Shown: piece by piece, positions 8,527 to 16,535 of the stretch | Layout of the letters: each line of letters starts with the position of its first letter | Position numbering within the stretch: the first letter of the stretch is position 1 | Assembly (NCBI RefSeq): GCF_003946175.1 | Contig: NZ_RHOK01000018.1 | Location: 1-54,991, forward strand | DNA: 54,991 bases | From: Lacticaseibacillus suibinensis | GTDB taxonomy: Bacteria; Bacillota; Bacilli; Lactobacillales; Lactobacillaceae | Reading direction: 5' to 3' | Notes under the pieces: model-generated | Seen by the model: the letters and a program-made list of their open reading frames with translations, nothing else | Told to the model about the DNA's origin: nothing | Database searches by the model: none | Position numbers and translations under genes: made by a program

Positions 8527-10395
8527 CTATATCGACTGAATATCTGCATATTGAAAACCCGCATCGTTTAAAATTTCAATCGCGTTTAGTTTTTCACTAT
8601 CGTCTTTGAAACCATTGTCTTGAAATACAACCGTAGCCCGTTCCATGTTAGAACGGCGAAAGTCGTCAGCGACTGCAGCGGCAGTAGATAACGTAATTGT
8701 TTGATTACCGAGAACAACATAAAGTACACCACCTGCGACAATGTACAGGTCAGCCCCATCAATGTGTCGCGTCTCAACCGGATAACTAAGATCAAGGCCT
8801 TGTTTAAGTATGACTTCAGTTAAAATGTCTTCACTAGAGCGACCTGTCACGAAATTTTCTTCTAAGAAGTCGATGCTGAAAACGGATGACTTTGCATTCC
8901 AACGAACAAGATTTGAATTTGCCACGGAATAAACCCTTACGCCACAATCAAAGGTTACCTCAGGATGTTCTTTAGCAATCGCCTCTCCAGCCAACTGAAT
9001 ACGTTTTTCGCCGATCTCCGTCAATTTACGATATCCATCTTTGTAGGCTTCACTTTTCTCACCTAGTTCTTCCGGTAACTGGACAAGAATATAACGCCTT
9101 GTCCCAGCATCTGCAGCATTCAGACGCATTGTTGCCTCCGCCGTAGTAGCTGAACCCGAGAAAAAGTCCATCACAATGGAGTCCGGATTTGAGTACAGTT
9201 GGAGCATTCGCTCAATGAGCTCAACCGGTTTGGGATAACTAAAGTAGGCTTTACCCGAAAATAGCTTTTTCAAATCTTGACTTGCTTTTTGCGAATGGCC
9301 AACGTCCTCATATTTCCAAATAGTCATTGGTGTTATGCTATCTTTAACTTCTGATAAAAAACGCTTGATTGCGGGAACATTTGAGCCGTCGGTTCCAAAC
9401 CATATACGATTGTCCCGAACAAACTCTTCGAATCGGTTCTGTGACAAGCGCCAGCTATATCCACTAGGAGGAAACACTTTACGACCGCTCGGTGTGGTAA
9501 TTGGGTAAATATTGCTATCGATAGCCGGTCCAACGGATGCATCACTTGGCTTCCACGGCCCACGGGGGTCATCGTCAATATTCTGATATCTGGAATTAGC
9601 ATCTGCAGTTCTTGGAATTCCATGACTTTCAACCTTGCCTGCCGCCCGGGCATAGACCAAAATATAATCATGACTCTCCGAAAAATTCTTTTTTAAATTG
9701 ACAGGTGAATACGCACGCTCCCAGATAACCTGTGCAAGAAAGTTCTGCTCGCCGAAGATTTCATCCATCATCTTCTTTAAATTTGCTTGTTCGCTGTCAT
9801 CAATACTGACAAAAATCACACCGTCATCTCTCAAAAAAGTCTGCGCCAATTTCAACCGGCTATACATCATATTTAACCAATCAGTGTGGAACTTCCCGTT
9901 TGATTCTGTATTGGTTGCGTAATGTGAACCCAAAGAATCAGTCTGGTTAGTCTCAGCCAAATAAGAATCTGTATCAGTGGAAAAATCATCGTGATACACA
10001 AAATCTTTGCCCGTGTTGTAGGGTGGATCAATATAGATTACCTTCACCTTGTGAGCGTAACTCTTCTGAATAATCTTTAGAGCGTCTAAGTTATCTCCCT
10101 CAATGTAGATATTGCCTGTATTTTCCCAGTCTAACGACGATTGTTTATGCGGTAGAAGTGTCTTCATCGTTGGCTGTTGGGCGGTTTGCATTGAGGCAAG
10201 CTTCCCATGCCACGTAAACTTGTACTTCTCTTCAGATTCATCCACTTCTTCACCGAGAATCGTTTTCAACACGTCAAAATCAATCTTTCCCTCAGTAACA
10301 ACCTCCGGGAAGAGGGTCTTTAATTGACTAATATTCTCTGCTGTGAGATTAGATGAAGTTCCCTCCATCGGCTTAAAGCTACGATCTTTTGTCAT
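8527..10395 (-). CDS. mod: Type III DNA adenine methyltransferase Mod
   Basis: A 622-residue beta-class N6-adenine methyltransferase that supplies sequence recognition for both modification and restriction. Catalytic motif IV is DPPY at 123-126, and the SAM-binding motif I is DFFSGSAT at 410-417, the beta-class order. The stretch between them, about 225-380, should contain the target recognition domain. The ATG follows GGGAGC. An in-frame extension reaching 10452 overlaps the upstream gene and lacks a ribosome site. I see no simple-repeat tract that would suggest phase variation. Confidence 0.93.
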   Translation of the reverse strand: MTKDRSFKPMEGTSSNLTAENISQLKTLFPEVVTEGKIDFDVLKTILGEEVDESEEKYKFTWHGKLASMQTAQQPTMKTLLPHKQSSLDWENTGNIYIEGDNLDALKIIQKSYAHKVKVIYIDPPYNTGKDFVYHDDFSTDTDSYLAETNQTDSLGSHYATNTESNGKFHTDWLNMMYSRLKLAQTFLRDDGVIFVSIDDSEQANLKKMMDEIFGEQNFLAQVIWERAYSPVNLKKNFSESHDYILVYARAAGKVESHGIPRTADANSRYQNIDDDPRGPWKPSDASVGPAIDSNIYPITTPSGRKVFPPSGYSWRLSQNRFEEFVRDNRIWFGTDGSNVPAIKRFLSEVKDSITPMTIWKYEDVGHSQKASQDLKKLFSGKAYFSYPKPVELIERMLQLYSNPDSIVMDFFSGSATTAEATMRLNAADAGTRRYILVQLPEELGEKSEAYKDGYRKLTEIGEKRIQLAGEAIAKEHPEVTFDCGVRVYSVANSNLVRWNAKSSVFSIDFLEENFVTGRSSEDILTEVILKQGLDLSYPVETRHIDGADLYIVAGGVLYVVLGNQTITLSTAAAVADDFRRSNMERATVVFQDNGFKDDSEKLNAIEILNDAGFQYADIQSI

Positions 10396-10408
10396 AATTT
10401 GCTCCCTT

Positions 10409-11113
10409 TTAGTTTGACAATAATTGATTAAGTAATTTTTTCTTCTCAGCAATCTGTAACTGCAATTCGACTCTCAGATTAAGCTGGTTCTCTTTTATAA
10501 CTTCGGTTTGAAGCGTTTCGACCTCAGACTGTAAGCGCAAAATTTCAGAGTAACCCTTAATATCGATGTCCATCGGTGATTTATTAAAATTGGCTTGAAG
10601 CGTCACCGATAAGACCCGATTTTGAATTCCCTTATAATATTCAAAGAGCGTTGTTCCAGGTTCTTTTGTAGGGACCAGCATTGAATCCATAAAATGATTA
10701 CTCAGGATGCTTGAAATCACGACTCGTTCTATGCCCATCTCATGAGCCTTGCCATAACTATATTCTGCAACACCAACTGTGATTCGATTGTCAAGGTCAA
10801 AGAAAATGATTAGTGGATACGGAATAGCAGAATTAATCTGGCGAAATATTGCTTCTTCTCTGTCACTGTTCCTGACCCGGACGTAGAACACTTCGATTTC
10901 TTCAAATGATGTCTCGCCATCATTAGTAACCGTAAATCCGCTATTATTCGGACGCACACTACTCAACCAATAGACTGTGTCTACATCTTTCTGTATTAGT
11001 CCTTGCCCCTTTGATGATGACAAATGTTCATAAAACTGACGCTTAGGAACGTTTCGGTTGATTATTGTTGGCTGCGGAAGGCGCAATATCTTAATTAGAT
11101 CACTTGTTTCCAT
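10409..11113 (-). CDS. DUF4391 family protein in the R-M operon
   Basis: A 234-residue soluble protein matching the DUF4391 family as I remember it: an N-terminal PTIINRNVPKRQFYEHL block, a central IPYPLIIFFD strand block, and a C-terminal coiled-coil tail (about 180-234) rich in Leu, Glu and Lys. Its function is not established. Its ATG lies 14 nt inside the end of the helicase gene, so the two are translationally coupled, and mod follows after 13 nt. This placement suggests a structural partner or loader for the helicase or Mod-Res complex; that is inference. Confidence 0.8.
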   Translation of the reverse strand: METSDLIKILRLPQPTIINRNVPKRQFYEHLSSSKGQGLIQKDVDTVYWLSSVRPNNSGFTVTNDGETSFEEIEVFYVRVRNSDREEAIFRQINSAIPYPLIIFFDLDNRITVGVAEYSYGKAHEMGIERVVISSILSNHFMDSMLVPTKEPGTTLFEYYKGIQNRVLSVTLQANFNKSPMDIDIKGYSEILRLQSEVETLQTEVIKENQLNLRVELQLQIAEKKKLLNQLLSN

Positions 11114-14100
11114 CGATGGCCCCCTCAACAATCAAAAATGAAATCAGTTCAAAGTCGCTTTCCTGTGCAACTGCTTCGGCAGCATCCATAGCAGTCCCAC
11201 CTGGGCTAAAGAGCGAATTAATGCCCACCTCAATTTTCTTTCCTTTAATTGACTGGATTGCCTCATTCAGCAGTTCAGAGTAGTGACTCATATCGCGCCC
11301 ACCATTGGTCCCGGCATTAAAACGCGTAACTGCGTCCTCTAAAATACTAGTTTGGCCCAGACACAAACGTTTAAAGTAATCAAGAATCTGCTTTGCATAC
11401 ATGTAATTTAACTTCACTTTTCCGTCCGTCGACATGTATACCAGCAAGAATGGGGCAAGACTATTATCCTGACGTTGAATTTCACCAGATTGACGCAACA
11501 CAAGAATCACCCCGGTTACAGCCTCATTTAACAGGCTTGCAGAGGTGACGGCGTACATCCCCTTGGGGGCGCGGTTTAACTCCGCTTCGTGTTCCTTTAA
11601 GGCCCCCGTCAAGTCCTGTTTGAACTCATTGAAAGTTAAATCTGTGATCGAGATGGAGCCATTCATGTCTTCGAGATCCACCACTTCATTCTGCAATTGT
11701 TGCAGCTGCTCTCGCCGATAATCGAGGTCCGTATGTTCGCGTTCAGTCTGCAGAACATTATCGTCCCCTGTCGCAGACACATCCAGCAGCGTCATTCTGC
11801 TCCGTACTCTGTCTTCCAAATCAAGATAGACGTCAAGATCCACATCTGGCCAGAAATTAACAAGTTGGATTTGAGAATTCTTAGATCCGATTCGATCGAT
11901 TCGACCAAATCGCTGAATGATTCGCACCGGGTTCCAATGAATGTCATAGTTCACGAGGTAGTCCGCGTCCTGCAAATTTTGGCCTTCCGAGATAGCATCG
12001 GTAGCAATCAGGACATCGATTTCTTCCGGCGCACGCCTGTCGTCGGCATCGCGCTGCTTCGCTAACGGAGCAAAGTTAAGCAGTATGTCGTTCATGTCCG
12101 CCACTTTCACGCCAGTCATATTCGTCTTATTCTTCGACTGACCACCTGTAATCAGTGCTGTGTTAAGTCCGTACTTTGATTTGATAGTTGTCGCTAAATT
12201 ATCGTACAAATAAGCAGCCGTATCCGCGAAAGCCGTAAAAATAATAATCTTCTTATTATTGACGTTGAGCGGGTGCAGCCATTTTTCTTCCATCAGTCCG
12301 TATAAATCGGCGAGTTTTGCATCGTTCTCTGGTTTAACTGCGGTTGCATCGTTTGCAAGGTTTCGAAGAATGTCACGATCATCCTCGAGATCCTGACGCC
12401 AGCGAATTCTATCAATATCGCCTATTAAGATTTTGACCTTTTTACCTACCGCTTCAGCATCAAACGCATCCGCGATATCGTCATCATCTTCGAAAGCCGT
12501 AATACTAGCCAGTTCGTCAACGTTCTGGTTAGCCTCATCAATTTTTCTGATTGCATCGTCAACGGAATCCAGCATTCTCTGAAGTGTCAGTCCGAATGAA
12601 TTGACTGAGCTTTCAAGCCGCTTCAGCAAGTTAGTGCGAATTAAACCCGTTAAGGCCTGCTCACGATCTTCTTGCCGGAATGTGGCATTGCCTCTTCCAG
12701 TCTTAGTATCGTAAAGAGCGGCATACTTAGCCTTTTTATTCGGCATAACGTATGCCATTGGCTGAAATAATGCTAACCGCAACCGTCCAATCGATTCGTA
12801 CGTATCGTTGAGTGGCGGGAACTGTCCTGATAAATCGATTTGAGACTTGATGGTCTTTGGTCGTAGTCGTATTGGAAAGCTGCCGAGTGCGGAAGAATCA
12901 TAGAATTTTTCAATATGCTTCCGACTACGGGCAATCGTAAATCTATCTAGTATCTCAAAATAGCCAGGATTAACCATGTCTAGGAAACGCTGGGTGGTGC
13001 GCTTGCTCGGCTGAAGTAGTGACCACTCGTTAAAACGCGTTTGAGCGCGACGCAACTCCTCGTCGATATTTGCAACCCCGTACTTACGTAGTGCATGCTC
13101 GTCGCCCTCTGTAATGAAGTTAATCTGGTTTTTAATGTCATTCATGCGATTGTTGACCGGTGTTGCTGATAGCATCAGTACCTTCGTCTTTGTGCCTTGC
13201 TTGATGATGTCTTCCATCAAACGCTCGTAGCGACTCTGACGGCCATCGTAATGATTATTGTTACGGAAATTATGTGACTCATCAATCACGACAAGATCAT
13301 AATTCGCCCAGTTCAACGTGGACAAATTGATATCCCCAGAATAACCCGAGGTGCGACTTAAATCGGTATGATTCAGAACGTCAAAACCAAATCGGTCAGC
13401 AGCAAGGAAGTTCGTCTTAGTGTTCTGCGTCCACGTCACCCAGTTCTCGCGTAAACGTTTCGGTGCCAGTACCAAGACGCGATCGTTTCTCAATTCGTAA
13501 TACTTAATAACTGCTAGGGCTGAGAAGGTCTTCCCCAAGCCAACCGAATCCGCTAACAGTGCACCGTTGTACTTCTCTAGTTTTTCAATCAGGCCAACAA
13601 CACCATCTCGCTGAAATGGATACAGGGCATTCCACACCTTTGTCTCTTTGAAACCGGTACCCTTTCGAATGATATTGTCTTCGTCTAATTCGTCAAGGCG
13701 ATCGTTAAATAAATGGTAGAGCGACACGAAATAGAGCCACTCCGGGCTCTTCTCCTGTGCCATTTTTTGAATCCTATCGATGACGGACTGGTCAACTGAG
13801 ACAGTTTTGCTTTTGTCGTTCCAGGCTGCATTAAACGAGTCTGTCATGCTCGCATTCACCTCAGACAGATTCATTAATGCTGTCATTGGCGTAAGATTGC
13901 TCGACTCCGTTAAACCGATGCCATCACCCGTAAAGCTAAAAGTGCTCTGAATGACAAAGGAGCTTGCACCCTCTGTATTACCATTGAGAATCAACATCGG
14001 GGCCATTGTCGTTTGCCCTTTAATCTTCTTGAACTCAATCTTTCGTTTAATCATCTTTGAAATATCTTTAGCGATAGACGCATTCATCATCTGATTGCGA

Positions 14101-14384
14101 AGTCGAATCTCATAATTATTGCCAGCAATCTGATTCCGTTTCTGGGCAATCTCATAACGCCGTAAATAATCAGATACTGGTTGTTCAAAAATATCTTCGG
14201 TGAGGATGATCCTAACCCGACTCAAATTTCTAAGCTGATCCATCAACGCATTTAAGGCGAAGATAGAAAAGGCTGGCGTTACAATGTCTAGGGAGCTCCC
14301 TGAGGCAATACTGGTCTGCAACAAATGTAGAACAGTATTGTCACCTTGATTTGTAATAACTTTAACTGGGTTACTCTCTGACAT
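11100..14384 (-). CDS. PLD-like/SNF2-type helicase of the R-M operon
   Basis: A 1094-residue protein. Residues 1-190 resemble the phospholipase-D-like domain found in front of some DEAD/SNF2 helicases, but the HKD signature is degenerate: SSNLT near 161-165 survives and no HxK is seen. The SF2 motor follows, with Walker A DSVGLGKT at 279-286, DESH at 368-371, LSATPVNN, and later ATDAISEGQNLQ and QRFGRIDRIG. An acidic insert lies between the two RecA lobes. The start has an AGAGGT site. It is the first large gene of the operon, and probably scans or remodels DNA for Mod and Res. Confidence 0.88.
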   Translation of the reverse strand: MSESNPVKVITNQGDNTVLHLLQTSIASGSSLDIVTPAFSIFALNALMDQLRNLSRVRIILTEDIFEQPVSDYLRRYEIAQKRNQIAGNNYEIRLRNQMMNASIAKDISKMIKRKIEFKKIKGQTTMAPMLILNGNTEGASSFVIQSTFSFTGDGIGLTESSNLTPMTALMNLSEVNASMTDSFNAAWNDKSKTVSVDQSVIDRIQKMAQEKSPEWLYFVSLYHLFNDRLDELDEDNIIRKGTGFKETKVWNALYPFQRDGVVGLIEKLEKYNGALLADSVGLGKTFSALAVIKYYELRNDRVLVLAPKRLRENWVTWTQNTKTNFLAADRFGFDVLNHTDLSRTSGYSGDINLSTLNWANYDLVVIDESHNFRNNNHYDGRQSRYERLMEDIIKQGTKTKVLMLSATPVNNRMNDIKNQINFITEGDEHALRKYGVANIDEELRRAQTRFNEWSLLQPSKRTTQRFLDMVNPGYFEILDRFTIARSRKHIEKFYDSSALGSFPIRLRPKTIKSQIDLSGQFPPLNDTYESIGRLRLALFQPMAYVMPNKKAKYAALYDTKTGRGNATFRQEDREQALTGLIRTNLLKRLESSVNSFGLTLQRMLDSVDDAIRKIDEANQNVDELASITAFEDDDDIADAFDAEAVGKKVKILIGDIDRIRWRQDLEDDRDILRNLANDATAVKPENDAKLADLYGLMEEKWLHPLNVNNKKIIIFTAFADTAAYLYDNLATTIKSKYGLNTALITGGQSKNKTNMTGVKVADMNDILLNFAPLAKQRDADDRRAPEEIDVLIATDAISEGQNLQDADYLVNYDIHWNPVRIIQRFGRIDRIGSKNSQIQLVNFWPDVDLDVYLDLEDRVRSRMTLLDVSATGDDNVLQTEREHTDLDYRREQLQQLQNEVVDLEDMNGSISITDLTFNEFKQDLTGALKEHEAELNRAPKGMYAVTSASLLNEAVTGVILVLRQSGEIQRQDNSLAPFLLVYMSTDGKVKLNYMYAKQILDYFKRLCLGQTSILEDAVTRFNAGTNGGRDMSHYSELLNEAIQSIKGKKIEVGINSLFSPGGTAMDAAEAVAQESDFELISFLIVEGAIDGNK

Positions 14385-14501
14385 ACGCTTACCTCTTTCC
14401 GACTAATTTCTACTTGTTGGTGTAAACACTAATATGTGCTCGGTACGCGACCCATTGAATATCGGGAAGTACAATTCACAACAGAATGCAAACCCGAGTA
14501 T

Positions 14502-14714
14502 TTATTTTCGGTTCTCGGACTTAATACTAACGATGTCGCCGATATCAACATTTAGAGCTTCACCAATTTTAATGAGTGACTCCATCGAAACAGGCTGATC
14601 TTTTCCTAACTTTGCGATGACATTTGCGCTCACACCAGCTTGCTCTTTCAACTGTGTTTTATTGATGTCTTGGTCAATTAAGGTCTTCCAGAGTCCTTTA
14701 TATGAAATCGTCAT
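14502..14714 (-). CDS. Small XRE/Cro-type transcriptional regulator
   Basis: A 70-residue single-domain helix-turn-helix protein (KTQLKEQAGVSANVIAKLGK, then a helix with SLIKIGEALN) of the Cro/C1 type. The second of two adjacent ATGs is preferred because of its spacing from GAGGTGG. It lies 117 nt upstream of the helicase gene in the same direction and probably controls the operon, as control proteins of R-M systems do, delaying restriction until DNA is methylated. A TATACT -10 candidate is at 14738-14743. Confidence 0.85.
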   Translation of the reverse strand: MTISYKGLWKTLIDQDINKTQLKEQAGVSANVIAKLGKDQPVSMESLIKIGEALNVDIGDIVSIKSENRK

Positions 14715-14743
14715 CATGCCACCTCACTTATCATTTTAGTATA

Positions 14744-15177
14744 TCATTAACTAGCAATATTAGCTCACGGATTCGTGATGTAACCTTTTATTTTATGTAG
14801 AAATATTTGCATATTGGATTCCCATGTACCTCATCCGATTTAGAATCGATTAAATCTATAAAAATATTCAGCTCGGCTGCGCTGTGACCATGAATCCAAG
14901 CGCACATTTAGCTCACTGTAACGTGTTACCAACAGGAACACCGTTTTAGTAAATGGGGCGCATTGAATTGGATCCTCACCAATGCTGGCTCTATCGCAGT
15001 ATCTGTTACGCTGTATCTCAACCCGGTTCTATAGGTTACGCACTCAAACCATCGGCATTTTTACCGATGGTTTTTATTTTGTGTCATTTACACAAAAATA
15101 TATTGAAACCGGTTTCACATCTCGATTTTTTTTCGTCTGTTATTAAGAAGAGCTCAAAATATTAGGAGGTTATCACG
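14744..15177. other. 434-bp intergenic region, XRE gene to orf7
   Basis: No convincing gene. It separates the leftward defence operon from the rightward integration module and should hold promoters for both. A strong rightward terminator stands at 15046-15080. Just before it, 14951-15034 contains an open frame with a hydrophobic reading (KWGALNWILTNAG...) that ends in TAG, but it lacks a recognisable start and ribosome site. Another 19-codon ORF starts at 14890. An AGGAGG site for orf7 is at 15164-15169. Confidence 0.5.
15046..15080 (+). terminator. Rho-independent terminator, plus strand
   Basis: The stem AAACCATCGG/CCGATGGTTT has an AT-rich loop and is followed by TTTTT. It would stop rightward transcription before orf7, although no clear gene lies upstream on this strand. 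Confidence 0.8.
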
Positions 15178-15576
15178 ATGAGTAGCGAACGTGAAGTGTC
15201 AAAGATGTTCATCAGGTATGTTCAAGACGGGTTAAGAAACGAACGCATCGATCGATACCGCGCCGGTCTTAGACTGATTAATACAACACCGCTTGAAGAC
15301 TGGCTACTTGAAGAAATCCGGGAGCCTTACCATCTCCAAGATTTCACCTTGACCCTTGAGGAAATTGCAGAGTTGGAGAATTTTGTTGACGACGAGCGGT
15401 TGTCAAAGGCCGTCGCAACTCTTTCAACAGCTGATAAGATGGTTTTGTATCAGTATTACTACGATGAACTCAACGACGTGGAAATCGGTAGTCAGGTAGG
15501 TATAACTAGCCAAGGAGCAAATAAGCGCAGGCGGCGCGCATTGCAAAGGATTAAGGCAGCATACGAAAATATGTAG
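15178..15576 (+). CDS. Tn916 orf7-like sigma-70-type regulator
   Basis: A 132-residue protein whose C-terminal half is a sigma region 4 helix-turn-helix: TADKMVLYQYYYDELNDVEIG, then a recognition helix with QGANKRRRRALQRIK. It matches the size and order of Tn916 orf7, which acts in control of conjugative transposon genes. The ATG follows AGGAGG by about 8 nt. It is the first gene of the orf7-orf8-xis-int order. Confidence 0.8.
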   Translation: MSSEREVSKMFIRYVQDGLRNERIDRYRAGLRLINTTPLEDWLLEEIREPYHLQDFTLTLEEIAELENFVDDERLSKAVATLSTADKMVLYQYYYDELNDVEIGSQVGITSQGANKRRRRALQRIKAAYENM

Positions 15577-15596
15577 CGCGTGCGGAGGAGTATTCA

Positions 15597-15869
15597 ATGC
15601 ATTACACACAGATCGATAACCTGATCCCGGTTATCTTGGCAGCGCAGGGTGGAGATGATGAGGCAATGTCCCAACTACTAATAATGTTCAATCACGACTT
15701 CAACCGTGAGGCGGCATTTGGAAAAAGCTATGTCGATCCGGATTTGAAGCAAGAACTTCAAATTAAATTTGTGTACATCGTCAAACACTTCGACGTTGAA
15801 AAGCATTTGGCAGAGTCGCCCACAAACTCAAGTCGGAAACTCAAGTTCACGTCATTAAATAATAATTAA
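15597..15869 (+). CDS. Tn916 orf8-like helix-turn-helix protein
   Basis: A 90-residue protein with the LIPVILAAQGGDDEAMSQLL opening of small HTH proteins (HTH_16 type) encoded after the orf7-type gene in Tn916-like elements. It starts 20 nt after orf7, with GGAGG upstream, and is followed at once by a terminator, so the two form a short operon. Precise role is unknown; regulation of the element is the likely one. Confidence 0.75.
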   Translation: MHYTQIDNLIPVILAAQGGDDEAMSQLLIMFNHDFNREAAFGKSYVDPDLKQELQIKFVYIVKHFDVEKHLAESPTNSSRKLKFTSLNNN

Positions 15870-15897
15870 TTTCGGATATGGTTTCATTTCCGAACTC

Positions 15898-15935
15898 ACC
15901 TGTCGTCTGATATATCAGAGGCAGGTTTTTATTTG
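15898..15935 (+). terminator. Terminator after orf7-orf8
   Basis: The stem ACCTG...GTCTGATA/TATCAGAG...CAGGT is followed by TTTTTATTT. It closes the orf7-orf8 unit, so xis-int needs its own promoter or read-through. Confidence 0.8.
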
Positions 15936-16165
15936 GCCCGCCATGTCCTTTGATAACTTAATAGCATCATTCAGCAACGAAGGCTCCGCAACGCCATGAC
16001 CTCTCACGAGCGAGCGACTAACCCAGTGAGCCGGATACTTGTACGTCACCCTGACGAAACGAGGGAAAGAGGCTCTCTTTGAGATTCTCGATAGCCGATT
16101 GGAATCGGGCTGAATGATGAACTGTTCTTCACAACATCAGTTTCGCCAACACTGCGAAGAAGGAG
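15936..16165 (+). other. Leader region with two overlapping micro-ORFs before xis
   Basis: A noncoding-looking stretch with several short hairpins. It contains an 18-codon ORF at 15943-15999 (MSFDNLIASFSNEGSATP). Its TGA overlaps the ATG of a 28-codon ORF at 15996-16082 (starting MTSHERATNP, ending RERGSL). Neither has an obvious Shine-Dalgarno site. It could be a regulatory leader, an Xis/Int binding region or a small RNA. I cannot assign it. Confidence 0.4.
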
Positions 16166-16474
16166 GTGTGTCATATTTCAGCGCAAGCAATAGAAGCGCC
16201 AATCGATTTTCCAATGGACGATCAGAACGTGATTGCGATTCGTAACGCTCTGTCTACCTTGTTTCTCGATGAAGTTAACAGGGCTCGCGAAGAACAATCA
16301 CAGCATGATCGGTACCTGTTGAAGATGGAGTTGTGCGCGTACTTGAAGATTTCTAACAATACCTTGGACAAGTGGATTGAGCTTGGCCTACCAAGAATCA
16401 ACATCTGTGGTGTTGTTCGCTATGATCGCGACGCAGTTGATGGATGGCTTCGCAAACGCGTTGAAGGATGGTAA
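16166..16474 (+). CDS. xis: Excisionase-like HTH protein (Xis)
   Basis: About 100 residues with a MerR/HTH_17-like DNA-binding segment: LKMELCAYLKISNNTLDKWI, then LPRINICGVVRYDRDAVDGWL. This is the architecture of excisionases that steer integrase toward excision. The start is uncertain: an in-frame GTG at 16166 lies inside the AAGGAGGTG site (16161-16169), an ATT at 16175 has correct spacing, and an ATG at 16214 has no ribosome site. It sits 61 nt before int. Confidence 0.75.
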   Translation: MCHISAQAIEAPIDFPMDDQNVIAIRNALSTLFLDEVNRAREEQSQHDRYLLKMELCAYLKISNNTLDKWIELGLPRINICGVVRYDRDAVDGWLRKRVEGW

Positions 16475-16535
16475 TATGTCGATGTAGCTTTACATCCTGT
16501 TCAAGCTCGTTGACAAACAACAGGAGGTAAATATC

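Noticed and set aside
5101-14714. DISARM or BREX system
   Set aside because: There is no DUF1998 (DrmB), no PglZ, BrxC or Lon-like gene; the methyltransferase and nuclease are clearly type III Mod and Res.
14953-15165. A 70-codon ORF between the defence operon and orf7
   Set aside because: It runs straight through the terminator hairpin and has no ribosome site.
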